Shown: one piece after another, positions 9,567-18,181 of the stretch
Numbering within the stretch: position 1 is the stretch's first letter
How the letters are laid out: each line of letters starts with the position of its first letter
Assembly: GCA_937923175.1 (NCBI GenBank)
Contig: CALALB010000009.1
Location: 1-64,000, forward strand
Length of the DNA: 64,000 nucleotides
Source: an uncultured Chromatiaceae bacterium
GTDB lineage: Bacteria; Pseudomonadota; Gammaproteobacteria; Chromatiales; Chromatiaceae
Direction: 5' to 3'
Position numbers and translations under genes: made by a program
Notes under the pieces: generated by a model
Told to the model about the DNA's origin: nothing
Database searches by the model: none
The model's input: the letters and a program-made list of their open reading frames with translations, nothing else

Positions 9567-10109
9567 GTGTCCATGAAACCTGTGCGCACTGACCACTATG
9601 GCCTGTTGGAGACCCCCCTTGGCAGTCTGGGTTTGCGATGGCGGGATGGGGCTCTAGTTGCGATCGATCTTGATCCAGATCCAGCCAATGCCTGGAGCGA
9701 GCCGAGGCGGCCGCCCACGGCGATTGTGGGTCAGCTGACCGACTATTTTCTCAACCCGCAGACGCACTTTGATTTTCCTCTCCTGCTGAGGGGAACCCCT
9801 TTCCAGCAGCGGCTCTGGGGCATACTCCAAACCATCCCCCCAGGCGAAACCCGCACCTATGGCGAGCTGGCGCTGTCGCTTGGGAGTTCAGCGCGTGCTG
9901 TCGGCCAGGCCTGCCGGGCCAATCCCTGCCCCATTGTGATCCCCTGTCATCGGGTGGTGGGGCGCAATGGTTTGGGTGGATTTTCCGGCGGGCGCTGTAG
10001 GCGGCGTCTTGCCATCAAGCGCTGGCTGTTGCGCCATGAGGGCTGGTCAGACGGGAGGCTCGAGCCCCCAGAAGCGGGCGAGGGTTGGCGTGAGTCCTCG
10101 TTTGATTGA
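9567..10109 (+). CDS. ogt: Methylated-DNA--[protein]-cysteine S-methyltransferase
   Basis: Active-site motif NPCPIVIPCHRVVGRNGLGGFSGG; LLRGTPFQQRLWGILQTIPPGETRTYGELA. Confidence 0.9.
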   Translation: MSMKPVRTDHYGLLETPLGSLGLRWRDGALVAIDLDPDPANAWSEPRRPPTAIVGQLTDYFLNPQTHFDFPLLLRGTPFQQRLWGILQTIPPGETRTYGELALSLGSSARAVGQACRANPCPIVIPCHRVVGRNGLGGFSGGRCRRRLAIKRWLLRHEGWSDGRLEPPEAGEGWRESSFD

Positions 10110-10113
10110 ACAC

Positions 10114-11007
10114 ATGGATGACCAATCGCTGATCGAGGGATTCGCCGATATGCTCTGGATGGAGCGGGGTTTGAGCCAGAATACCCTGGCGGCCTATCAA
10201 GCCGATCTGCGCGACCTTGCCCAATGGTTACGGACGACACGCGGATATGGTTTGCTTGCCGCTGAACGCGCCGATCTGCTCGCTTATCTGGCAAGTCTGT
10301 CCGTCCAGGGTTATCGGGCGCGCTCCAGCGCGCGGCGGCTGTCCTCTCTGCGTCAGTTCTATCGCCATCTCCATCGCCGTGGATTGATCACTTTGGATCC
10401 ATCTGCCCGCATCGACTCGCCCAAGCTGGGGCGGCAGCTCCCGGATACCCTAACCGAGGCAGAGGTCGAGGCGCTGTTGCAGGCGCCTGATGTGGCCGAT
10501 GCGGAGGGTCAGCGCGACCGCACCATGCTCGAGGTCCTATATGCCACCGGGCTGCGGGTGAGCGAGTTGGTCAATCTCAGGGCTGGGCAGCTCAGTCTAA
10601 ACCAAGGCGTGGTGCGGATCATCGGTAAGGGTGGACGCGAGCGCTTGGTACCGCTCGGCGAGGAGGCATTGGCCTGGTTGCTTGCTTATCTGCGCTCACC
10701 CCGCCAGGAGATCCTCAGCGGGCGAACCAGCGAGTTTTTATTCCCGACCCGCCGCCGCGATCGCATGACCCGCCAGGGTTTCTGGTTGCTGATCAAGCGC
10801 TATGCATTACAGGCGGGGATTGGGAAACCGCTCTCCCCCCATACCTTGCGTCATGCCTTCGCCACCCATCTACTCAACCACGGTGCGGATCTGCGGGTCG
10901 TGCAACTTTTACTCGGTCATAGCGACCTCTCGACGACTCAAATCTATACCCATGTCGCCCGCGAGCGACTGAAAACGCTCCATGCCCAGCATCATCCCCG
11001 GGGTTGA
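10114..11007 (+). CDS. xerD: Site-specific tyrosine recombinase XerD
   Basis: Start at MDDQSLIEGFADMLWMERGLSQNTLAAYQADL; HTLRHAFATHLLNHGADLRVVQLLLGHSDLSTTQIYTHV; followed by dsbC as in other gammaproteobacteria. Confidence 0.93.
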   Translation: MDDQSLIEGFADMLWMERGLSQNTLAAYQADLRDLAQWLRTTRGYGLLAAERADLLAYLASLSVQGYRARSSARRLSSLRQFYRHLHRRGLITLDPSARIDSPKLGRQLPDTLTEAEVEALLQAPDVADAEGQRDRTMLEVLYATGLRVSELVNLRAGQLSLNQGVVRIIGKGGRERLVPLGEEALAWLLAYLRSPRQEILSGRTSEFLFPTRRRDRMTRQGFWLLIKRYALQAGIGKPLSPHTLRHAFATHLLNHGADLRVVQLLLGHSDLSTTQIYTHVARERLKTLHAQHHPRG

Positions 11008-11120
11008 TGCTCAATCATCATGGCCCCAGATCCTTGCCGAATAGGTTAAGATTCAATCATCCCTTGCCCGAAACCAACTCTTTGTCCCAATAAGAGAGCG
11101 TCCCTCTAGGTCTCATTGCC

Positions 11121-11858
11121 ATGCCCAAGATCCATCGTTTTGTTCCATTCTCGTTTGCCCTGATGCTTGCTGCTGGCTCGGTGCTGGCTGCCCCCCCGGA
11201 GGACAGGGTCCGCGCGGCGCTCAAGGAGGTTGCCCCCGATCTGAAGATCACCAGCATCACACCCTCACCGATCAAGGATCTATATGAGGTCATGGCCGGG
11301 GCCGAGGTGCTTTATATCACCGCCGATGGTCGGCATTTTGTCAGCGGGCATATCGTCGATCTGCAAACCCGTACCGATCTGACCGAAAGGCGCCTGGCCT
11401 CGGCCCGCAAATTGCTGATCGATGCTGTCGGCGAGGACAAGATGATCATCTTTGGTGATCAGAGTGCCAAACACACCTTGACCGTGTTCACCGATATCGA
11501 ATGCGGTTATTGTCGCAAGCTGCATCGCCAAATCGACGATTATCTCAAGGAGGGGATGCGGGTGCGTTATCTCTTTTTCCCGCGCGCCGGTAAGGGGAGT
11601 CCGTCATTCGACGAAGCGGTATCGGTGTGGTGTGCCGGGGATGCTGAGGCACGCCGCACGGCCCTGACCCGCGCCAAGGCCGGCGAGAGGATCGAATCCA
11701 AAACCTGCGACAATCCGGTCGAGACCCATATGGCGCTCGGGATGGATCTCGGTGTGCGCGGAACGCCGGCGATCATCACGGAGACAGGTGAGCTCATCCC
11801 GGGGTATGTCGAGCCGCGGCGTCTGGCAGCTCAGCTCAATGCGCAAAGCGGCGGTTAG
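11121..11858 (+). CDS. dsbC: Thiol:disulfide interchange protein DsbC
   Basis: Signal peptide; TVFTDIECGYCRKLHRQIDDYLKEGMRVRYLFFPRAG (CGYC); directly after xerD. Confidence 0.93.
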   Translation: MPKIHRFVPFSFALMLAAGSVLAAPPEDRVRAALKEVAPDLKITSITPSPIKDLYEVMAGAEVLYITADGRHFVSGHIVDLQTRTDLTERRLASARKLLIDAVGEDKMIIFGDQSAKHTLTVFTDIECGYCRKLHRQIDDYLKEGMRVRYLFFPRAGKGSPSFDEAVSVWCAGDAEARRTALTRAKAGERIESKTCDNPVETHMALGMDLGVRGTPAIITETGELIPGYVEPRRLAAQLNAQSGG

Positions 11859-11879
11859 CCCGATGGTCTATAAGCCAGC

Positions 11880-12665
11880 ATGACCCAGTCCAAACCCTTG
11901 AGTGCCTTCGCCCTCGATTTTGTCTGGCGCACAGATCAGGGGCGCGTGCGTCAGCGCAACGAGGACGCTATCTTGGTGCGCCCTGAATTAGGGTTGATCG
12001 TGGTGGCAGACGGGATCGGCGGCTCGATGGCTGGGCATGTCGCGAGCCGTTTGGCGGCCGAGACCATTGCCGAGCGTCTCGGCCGCGGCCCAGCGCTGAG
12101 GGACAATGCTGAACAATGGTGTCTATATCTTCAGACCGCGGTGGAAGAGGCCAATATCGCGATCCTGCGCTATGCCAAGGAGCATAGCGATTGCGCAGGG
12201 ATGGGCACGACGGTCGTAACCGGGATCCTTGGCTGGGAATGGCTGGCGTTTGCCTATGTGGGGGATTCGCGTCTTTATCGGCTGCGCGCTGAGAACCTGA
12301 CCCAGCTTTCCCGCGATCATTCATTCATCCAAGAGGTCGTGGATCAGGGCTTTTTCGATACACGCGAGGATGCCCGGCGCTATGGTATCAGCGACAACAT
12401 CCTCACCCGCGCCCTGGGTTCCTTGCCCAGCGTGGCCGTCTCTGTGGAGACCGTTGAGATCGCGACAGGTGATGTATTTCTATTTTGCACCGATGGTCTG
12501 ACCGGCATGGTCCCAGACGATTGGCTCCGTCAGATCCTGATTGCCGCTGAGTCAGAGACGCTATCAGTGGCTGCCGATGCCCTGGTGCAGCTCGCCAATG
12601 AACAAGGCGGGACGGATAACATCACCCTTGCCCTGGTGCGCGTTGGCGAACGCCTCTCGGATTGA
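11880..12665 (+). CDS. PP2C-family serine/threonine phosphatase
   Basis: TDQGRVRQRNEDAILV...VVADGIGGSMAGHVAS...GDSRLYRLR...GGTDNITLALV metal-binding motifs. Confidence 0.9.
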   Translation: MTQSKPLSAFALDFVWRTDQGRVRQRNEDAILVRPELGLIVVADGIGGSMAGHVASRLAAETIAERLGRGPALRDNAEQWCLYLQTAVEEANIAILRYAKEHSDCAGMGTTVVTGILGWEWLAFAYVGDSRLYRLRAENLTQLSRDHSFIQEVVDQGFFDTREDARRYGISDNILTRALGSLPSVAVSVETVEIATGDVFLFCTDGLTGMVPDDWLRQILIAAESETLSVAADALVQLANEQGGTDNITLALVRVGERLSD

Positions 12666-12823
12666 GTGCGCCAGGGGCGTCCTTGCCTGGAGTTGGACGC
12701 GTAGATACTTAGGCAATGGCCTCGATCTGATCAGGCGGCCTTTCAGCAAAGACCGGCATTTCGCTATAAGGCGGGCCCTGATGTCCCTGGCTGAGGTCAG
12801 CAAAGGCCTTCAGTTCTAGGTTC

Positions 12824-13009
12824 TCATCGCCTGAGCTGGGGCATAGCCTTCAGGAAACCTTCTCGTGCTAGGTTAAGATGACAGCCGGCGCAATGGTGAT
12901 AGAGTGCCTTGCCGCAGCCGGACTCAAACAGCGGACGGTTCTGGTTTCTAGATCCGCAGTCCAACATCAGGGCGTTGAGCAAGGGGACAGCCGTATATCC
13001 TACCTTCAT
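12824..13009 (-). CDS. Candidate small Cys/His-rich protein with CAGCH motif
   Basis: MKVGYTAVPLLNALMLDCGSRNQNRPLFESGCGKALYHHCAGCHLNLAREGFLKAMPQLRR*; ORF only, family not recognised. Confidence 0.3.
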   Translation of the reverse strand: MKVGYTAVPLLNALMLDCGSRNQNRPLFESGCGKALYHHCAGCHLNLAREGFLKAMPQLRR

Positions 13010-13028
13010 CTTGCCATAACTCCATCCC

Positions 13029-13796
13029 ATGCGCGTTGACCGATCGACCAGGTTGTTCATTGTTTTGGCGGGCTTTTTTATCTGTAACGCCCTGATCGCT
13101 GAATTCTTAGGGGTCAAGATCTTTGCGCTTGAGGAAACCCTTGGTCTTCAGCCCTTTAACTGGAATCTGTTTGGCCAGTCTGGCTCCTTAAGCTTTACCG
13201 CAGGCGTGTTGCTCTGGCCGGTGGTGTTCATCATGACCGACATCATCAATGAGTATTACGGCCGACGCGGGGTGCAGTTTTTGTCTTATCTGACAGTCGG
13301 CCTGATCCTGTATGCCTTTGCCTTTGCCTATCTCGCGATCGCCTTAGAGCCGGCCGAATGGTGGGTTGGTATCCAGGGCAATGAGGGTGTGCCCGATATG
13401 CAAGCGGCGTTTAAGGCCATTTTCGGTCAAGGGATGTGGATTATCATCGGCTCGGTGGCTGCCTTTCTCATCGGTCAACTCATTGATGTAACAATCTTTC
13501 ATCGCATTCGCCGGTTGACCGGTGAACGCTATATCTGGGCGCGGGCGACCGGTTCGACCCTGATTTCCCAATTCATCGATAGCTTTGTGGTCCTGTATAT
13601 TGCATTCGTGATCGGTCCCCAGCACTGGCCGATTGCCTTGTTTCTCGCTGTCGGCACGGTCAACTATCTCTACAAGTTTATAGTCGCCATCGCCCTAACA
13701 CCCCTGATCTACTTGGGCCACGCTGTCATCGAGCGCTATCTGGGTCCAGAACTGGCCCATGAGCTGCGCACAGTGGCAGCTGCAGCAGGGCGATAG
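13029..13796 (+). CDS. Queuosine precursor transporter (YhhQ/VUT family)
   Basis: FNWNLFGQSGSLSFTAGVLLWPVVFIMTDIINEYYGRRGVQF signature; multi-TM protein. Confidence 0.88.
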   Translation: MRVDRSTRLFIVLAGFFICNALIAEFLGVKIFALEETLGLQPFNWNLFGQSGSLSFTAGVLLWPVVFIMTDIINEYYGRRGVQFLSYLTVGLILYAFAFAYLAIALEPAEWWVGIQGNEGVPDMQAAFKAIFGQGMWIIIGSVAAFLIGQLIDVTIFHRIRRLTGERYIWARATGSTLISQFIDSFVVLYIAFVIGPQHWPIALFLAVGTVNYLYKFIVAIALTPLIYLGHAVIERYLGPELAHELRTVAAAAGR

Positions 13797-13905
13797 ACAG
13801 GCTCTGACCGGTTGCGCGGCGAGCTCAGCGATGGTTGGGCAATCGCTTGCGGATTGAGGATTCGCCGGGGTGACGGCTTTTTCGCGAGAGTACTCGGCAC
13901 TGGGC

Positions 13906-14748
13906 TCAATAACCCAGAGCCTCGCGCTGAGGCTGCTCGGCATAGCCGTCCAGATAACCGACCTGGGTCTCGAGATGGCCCTCGGGATACAGGGTCAGCA
14001 GGCGCCAGCCAGGAGGCCTATCATCGAGGGCAAACAGCGGGCTTGCAGGCCTAAATTGCAGGCAGGTCGAGGGTGTCCCAAGGAGTAGGCAATCGCCAGA
14101 CTGCGCTGCGAATGCCTGGTGGATATGACCGAATAGGATGGCCTTGATCTGGGGGTAGCGGTCGCACAGGGCCAGCAGCGCTGCGCCATTGGCGATCCCG
14201 ATCCCATCGAGCCATGGACTACCCACAGCGGTCGGCTGGTGATGGACCGCGAACAAGGTTGGTGATCCCTCACCGCTGAGCAGTTCGTCGAGTTGGGTCA
14301 GCTGAGCGGGGCTTAAAGCACCCCCATCCTCCCCGGCAATCCGCGAATCGAGCAGGATCAGATTCCAACCGCCCAGCCTGCGCAAGGCGACGGGCGCTAC
14401 CGCGGCACAACCGAGCTGTTGGGTCATCAGCTCGGGTAGATCGTGATTGCCTGGGATGCAGGCGCAGGGCAGGCCGGTTCTGCTCAGGGTTTCATGGAGA
14501 TAGCGATAGGCTGCCGCGCTTTCATCATGGACCAGATCGCCGGTAATCAGCAGGATGTCCGGCGCAAGCGCGCTCACCTGAGCCAAAACCGCCTCAAAAC
14601 TGCGGCGCGTTGTAATCCCGAGCAGCTGACCTGCCGGATCGGCAAACAGATGGGTGTCGCTCAACTGAATAAGACGGATTGGCCTCGCGGATCGCATCGA
14701 GAGAAACCGGCGCCAGCTGGATAATAGGACGGCCCTGGAGGCTGACAT
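13906..14748 (-). CDS. cpdA: 3',5'-cyclic-AMP phosphodiesterase
   Basis: IQLSDTHLF...LLITGDLVHD...CIPGNHD...FGHIHQAF calcineurin-like metallophosphoesterase motifs. Confidence 0.88.
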   Translation of the reverse strand: MSASRAVLLSSWRRFLSMRSARPIRLIQLSDTHLFADPAGQLLGITTRRSFEAVLAQVSALAPDILLITGDLVHDESAAAYRYLHETLSRTGLPCACIPGNHDLPELMTQQLGCAAVAPVALRRLGGWNLILLDSRIAGEDGGALSPAQLTQLDELLSGEGSPTLFAVHHQPTAVGSPWLDGIGIANGAALLALCDRYPQIKAILFGHIHQAFAAQSGDCLLLGTPSTCLQFRPASPLFALDDRPPGWRLLTLYPEGHLETQVGYLDGYAEQPQREALGY

Positions 14749-14870
14749 GGGAGCACTCTGGATCCTCTTAAACTAGGTATCCCTGCTGATCCAGGCTAGC
14801 ACGGGGGACTACTGCAAACGATGAAGCCGTTCACAAAGTTGTACGCTGTCAGGTAGACAGCGGCCTTGTT

Positions 14871-16421
14871 CTAGATACCGACGATGAGCCTCTGACCCGG
14901 ACGGATCTGGTTGTCCTTCGGACCAAGCCTGTTGAGCCGCCGCAGCTCTTCGACCGAGATACCGTTCTTGACCGCGACGCGATAGAGCGTCTCTTCTGGC
15001 TGGACGATGTGATAGCGCACCCGGGCGTCTGCTGTGACCGGTTTGGATGGATTTGCCGGTTTGGTCTTTGTCTCGGCCTGGAGAGGGATCTTGGATGGGG
15101 GCATGGCCGAGTTGCTCAGTGGTTTGCCTTTGCCATCAGCCTTACCGACCGTTGCTTGGGCACCGGCTAGGATAGCTCTAGGTTCGGTACGCACTGAGGC
15201 AGTGGGTACAGGCGGCGGCAGGCTGGCGATCCGGCGCGTCGTCCCTTCCGGCAGCCAGACGGTTGTTCCGGCTGGCAGAAACGAATCCCCTTGGGTGACC
15301 GGTTTCCGCCAATGCAGGTTCAAGGCAATCAGGCCTTCCCGGGGGACGCCATAGTGTCGAGCCAGGTGCTCAACGGGCATGCCCTGCGGCAGGCGGATAC
15401 GATCATGCCGCCAGGGTTGCTCATAGCGAATCCCCTCGGGAAAATAGCGGTTGGGGTGGGTCGCCACCTCACGCGCCGCGATAAATTCCGCATAAAAATT
15501 ACGGGAGGCAAAGCCAAACGCTGGGCCCTTGTAGGATTTGACGATCCGCCCAATATCATTGCCATATTGGGCCTTGGCATTGACCATGCCGCCCTGGCCA
15601 TGGTTATAGGCGGTAATCGCCAACGGCCAACTCCCTAGACGGCGATAGGCATCGGCGAGATAACGCGCCGCTGCCTCGGCGGCCAGAATGGGATCGAACC
15701 GCTCATCCACCTGGTCATTGATATTGATCTGATAGTGGCGTCCGGTCTCCGGCATAAGCTGCCAGATCCCGCCGGCACCTGCGCTCGAACGCGCATCGAT
15801 CTGGAATGAAGACTCGACGTGCGGCAGCAAGGCGAGATCCTCGGGTACCCCATGGCGGCGCATGATGTCGCGGAAGATCTGGTCATAGCGACCGCTAATC
15901 TCCAAGCCGCGTTTAAATTTTTCGCGAATACCGCGCTGGGCGCGCACCCGTTCGGAGGCACCATAGAACGCGCTCAAGCCCCCAACGCGCTCGAATTTGC
16001 CGAGCAGTGCCTTGTCCTCCGCGCTCAAGGGCTGTTGGGCGCGCACGCGCTGTTCCAAGTCAGCGAGCCGCCGCCGATAGTCCGCTAGTCGCCCTTGCAA
16101 CCACTCCTGTTGTTCGGGGGTATAGCTGGCCGCGATCGGTCCAGGGAGTCGGGCGACCTCATAGAGCACGCCCAGATGCTCTGCGTCATGGATGGCGACC
16201 TCGCCCCGTCCCCAGACGCTATAGACCTGGCGCCAAAATTTGACATTATCCTCGAGCTCGGGCGGTAGGGGGAAGATCCTGGAATCGCCATATTCGCGCC
16301 CGGGGAGCCGACCGGAGTCGGTCGGCGCTTGCGGTCCAGTCGCACAACCTGCCATCAGCAGTAAACCAGCAGCGATGGGCGCAGCTAGAACAAGCCGACT
16401 GGTACGGACAACTGGTGACAT
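14871..16421 (-). CDS. mltD: Membrane-bound lytic murein transglycosylase D (LysM)
   Basis: Lipobox LLLMAGCATG; VPEDLALLPHVESSFQIDARSSAGAGGIWQLMPETGRHY SLT motif; C-terminal LysM. Confidence 0.9.
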   Translation of the reverse strand: MSPVVRTSRLVLAAPIAAGLLLMAGCATGPQAPTDSGRLPGREYGDSRIFPLPPELEDNVKFWRQVYSVWGRGEVAIHDAEHLGVLYEVARLPGPIAASYTPEQQEWLQGRLADYRRRLADLEQRVRAQQPLSAEDKALLGKFERVGGLSAFYGASERVRAQRGIREKFKRGLEISGRYDQIFRDIMRRHGVPEDLALLPHVESSFQIDARSSAGAGGIWQLMPETGRHYQININDQVDERFDPILAAEAAARYLADAYRRLGSWPLAITAYNHGQGGMVNAKAQYGNDIGRIVKSYKGPAFGFASRNFYAEFIAAREVATHPNRYFPEGIRYEQPWRHDRIRLPQGMPVEHLARHYGVPREGLIALNLHWRKPVTQGDSFLPAGTTVWLPEGTTRRIASLPPPVPTASVRTEPRAILAGAQATVGKADGKGKPLSNSAMPPSKIPLQAETKTKPANPSKPVTADARVRYHIVQPEETLYRVAVKNGISVEELRRLNRLGPKDNQIRPGQRLIVGI

Positions 16422-16546
16422 AGCTAATCAATTCCCCCTGAAAAATCTTTGACCTAGGCGGAAAAGCTCACATATTGCCTTAAGTGTTGCCGAGGTGCTG
16501 CCCTTTTGCAAGCCCGCCAAGGACTTGATGGGCATACGCCTCAAAT

Positions 16547-17143
16547 TCAGGGCGCGCCCAATGGACAATGGCCAAAGGTCTCAAGTAGGGGTATCAATCT
16601 CAGCAAGGGCAGGCCGATCAGCGCCGTGGGGTCATCGCCTTCCAGACGGGTGAAGAGGGCAATTCCCAGACCCTCGGATTTGAAACTGCCAGCACAATCA
16701 TAGGGGTGTTCGCGATCGACATAGCCCTCGATCTGGGCCCGGCTGAGGGTACGGAAATGCACGCAAAAGGGCTCAACAAAGGTATGGGCTCGCTGGCGAC
16801 GGCCATCGAAGAGACATACACCTGTCTGAAAGGTCAGCATGCGTCCCGAGGCGCGTTCTAATTGGGCGATGGCAGCATCCCGACCGCCTGGCTTACCGAG
16901 GATCTCGCCATCGAGACAGGCGACCTGATCCGACCCGATGACCAACGCCTCCGGACGCCGCTGAGCGACGGCGCGCGCCTTAAGCTCAGCCAGCCTTTGG
17001 ACCAGCGCCGCTGGGTCTTCGCCCGGCAGGGGGCATTCATCAATCCTTGGCGACTCGACCGTAAAAATCAATCCGAGGCGCTCGAGCAAGGCGCGCCGAT
17101 AGGGCGAGGTCGAGGCGAGGATCAGCGGCTGGGGGCTGGTCAT
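16547..17143 (-). CDS. Maf-family nucleotide pyrophosphatase
   Basis: MTSPQPLILASTSPYRRALLERLGL; VIGSDQVACLDGEILGKPG; YDCAGSFKSEGLGIALF. Confidence 0.92.
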   Translation of the reverse strand: MTSPQPLILASTSPYRRALLERLGLIFTVESPRIDECPLPGEDPAALVQRLAELKARAVAQRRPEALVIGSDQVACLDGEILGKPGGRDAAIAQLERASGRMLTFQTGVCLFDGRRQRAHTFVEPFCVHFRTLSRAQIEGYVDREHPYDCAGSFKSEGLGIALFTRLEGDDPTALIGLPLLRLIPLLETFGHCPLGAP

Positions 17144-17144
17144 C

Positions 17145-18161
17145 TCATTGGCCCTGGGGTTCGCGGTGACCGCCGAATCGATAGCGCAGCGCCGACAACA
17201 GGCGATTGGCAAAGTTGCCCTCGTCGCGCGAGCTGAAGCGTTCATAGAGGGCGGTGGTGAGCAAAGGGGTAGGGGTACCGCTCTCGATCGCGGCAAGCGC
17301 CGTCCAGCGGCCCTCGCCTGAATCAGCGACCCGACCGGTAAACGCATTGAGCGTTGGATCCTCGTATAAGGCCTGGGCAGTGAGGTCGAGCAGCCAGGAT
17401 GCGATAACGCTGCCGCGCCGCCACAGCTCGGCGATCTCAGCCAAGGGCAGATCGTATTGATAATGCTCGGGGTGAGCTAGGGGCGCGGTCTCGGCATCGC
17501 GCGGGCGGTCGGTGCGCCCTACCCCCGCATGGCGTAAAAGATTGAGACCCTCGGCATAGGCGCCCATTAGGGCATATTCGATGCCATTGTGGACCATCTT
17601 GACGAAATGGCCAGCGCCTATGGGTCCGCAATGCAGATAACCCTGCTCAGCTGGGCTCAGTGGACCGGTACGACCGGGGGTCCGAGGGATGGATCCAGCA
17701 CCTGGGGCAAGGGCGGCAAAGATCGGCTCCAGCCGGGCAACGATCTGAGCCTCGCCGCCGATCATCAGACAATAACCGCGCTCCAGTCCCCACACCCCGC
17801 CGCTCGTCCCGCAATCGACCAGATGGATCCCGAATGGATGCAGACGCTCGGCATGCGCCAGGTCATCGCGATAATGCGAGTTGCCGCCATCGATGATGGC
17901 ATCGCCTGGCTCCAGGTGCGGGATCAATGCCTCGATGAGCTCCCCGACTGCCGCTGCCGGGATCATCAGCCATACATGGCGAGGCGGTCGCAAGGCGGTG
18001 CGCCAATCGGCCAGATCATGGATAGCGCTGGCCCCTGCCTCGACCAAGGCCTGGGTCTTAACCGGATCGCGATGATAGACGACGCATTCATGCCCAGCGC
18101 GCAATAATCGCCGCACCATATTGGCGCCCATGCGCCCTAGCCCGATCATACCAATCTGCAT
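17145..18161 (-). CDS. gnd: 6-phosphogluconate dehydrogenase, decarboxylating (short form)
   Basis: MQIGMIGLGRMGANMVRRLLRAGHECVVY; VDCGTSGGVWGLERGYCLMIGG; GHFVKMVHNGIEYALMGAYAEG. Confidence 0.9.
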   Translation of the reverse strand: MQIGMIGLGRMGANMVRRLLRAGHECVVYHRDPVKTQALVEAGASAIHDLADWRTALRPPRHVWLMIPAAAVGELIEALIPHLEPGDAIIDGGNSHYRDDLAHAERLHPFGIHLVDCGTSGGVWGLERGYCLMIGGEAQIVARLEPIFAALAPGAGSIPRTPGRTGPLSPAEQGYLHCGPIGAGHFVKMVHNGIEYALMGAYAEGLNLLRHAGVGRTDRPRDAETAPLAHPEHYQYDLPLAEIAELWRRGSVIASWLLDLTAQALYEDPTLNAFTGRVADSGEGRWTALAAIESGTPTPLLTTALYERFSSRDEGNFANRLLSALRYRFGGHREPQGQ

Positions 18162-18181
18162 CGCTCTTACCTTTTTTGAAT

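Noticed and set aside
12666-13028. Possible preQ1 riboswitch in front of the queuosine precursor transporter
   Set aside because: No recognisable preQ1-I pseudoknot pattern by eye; needs a covariance-model search.
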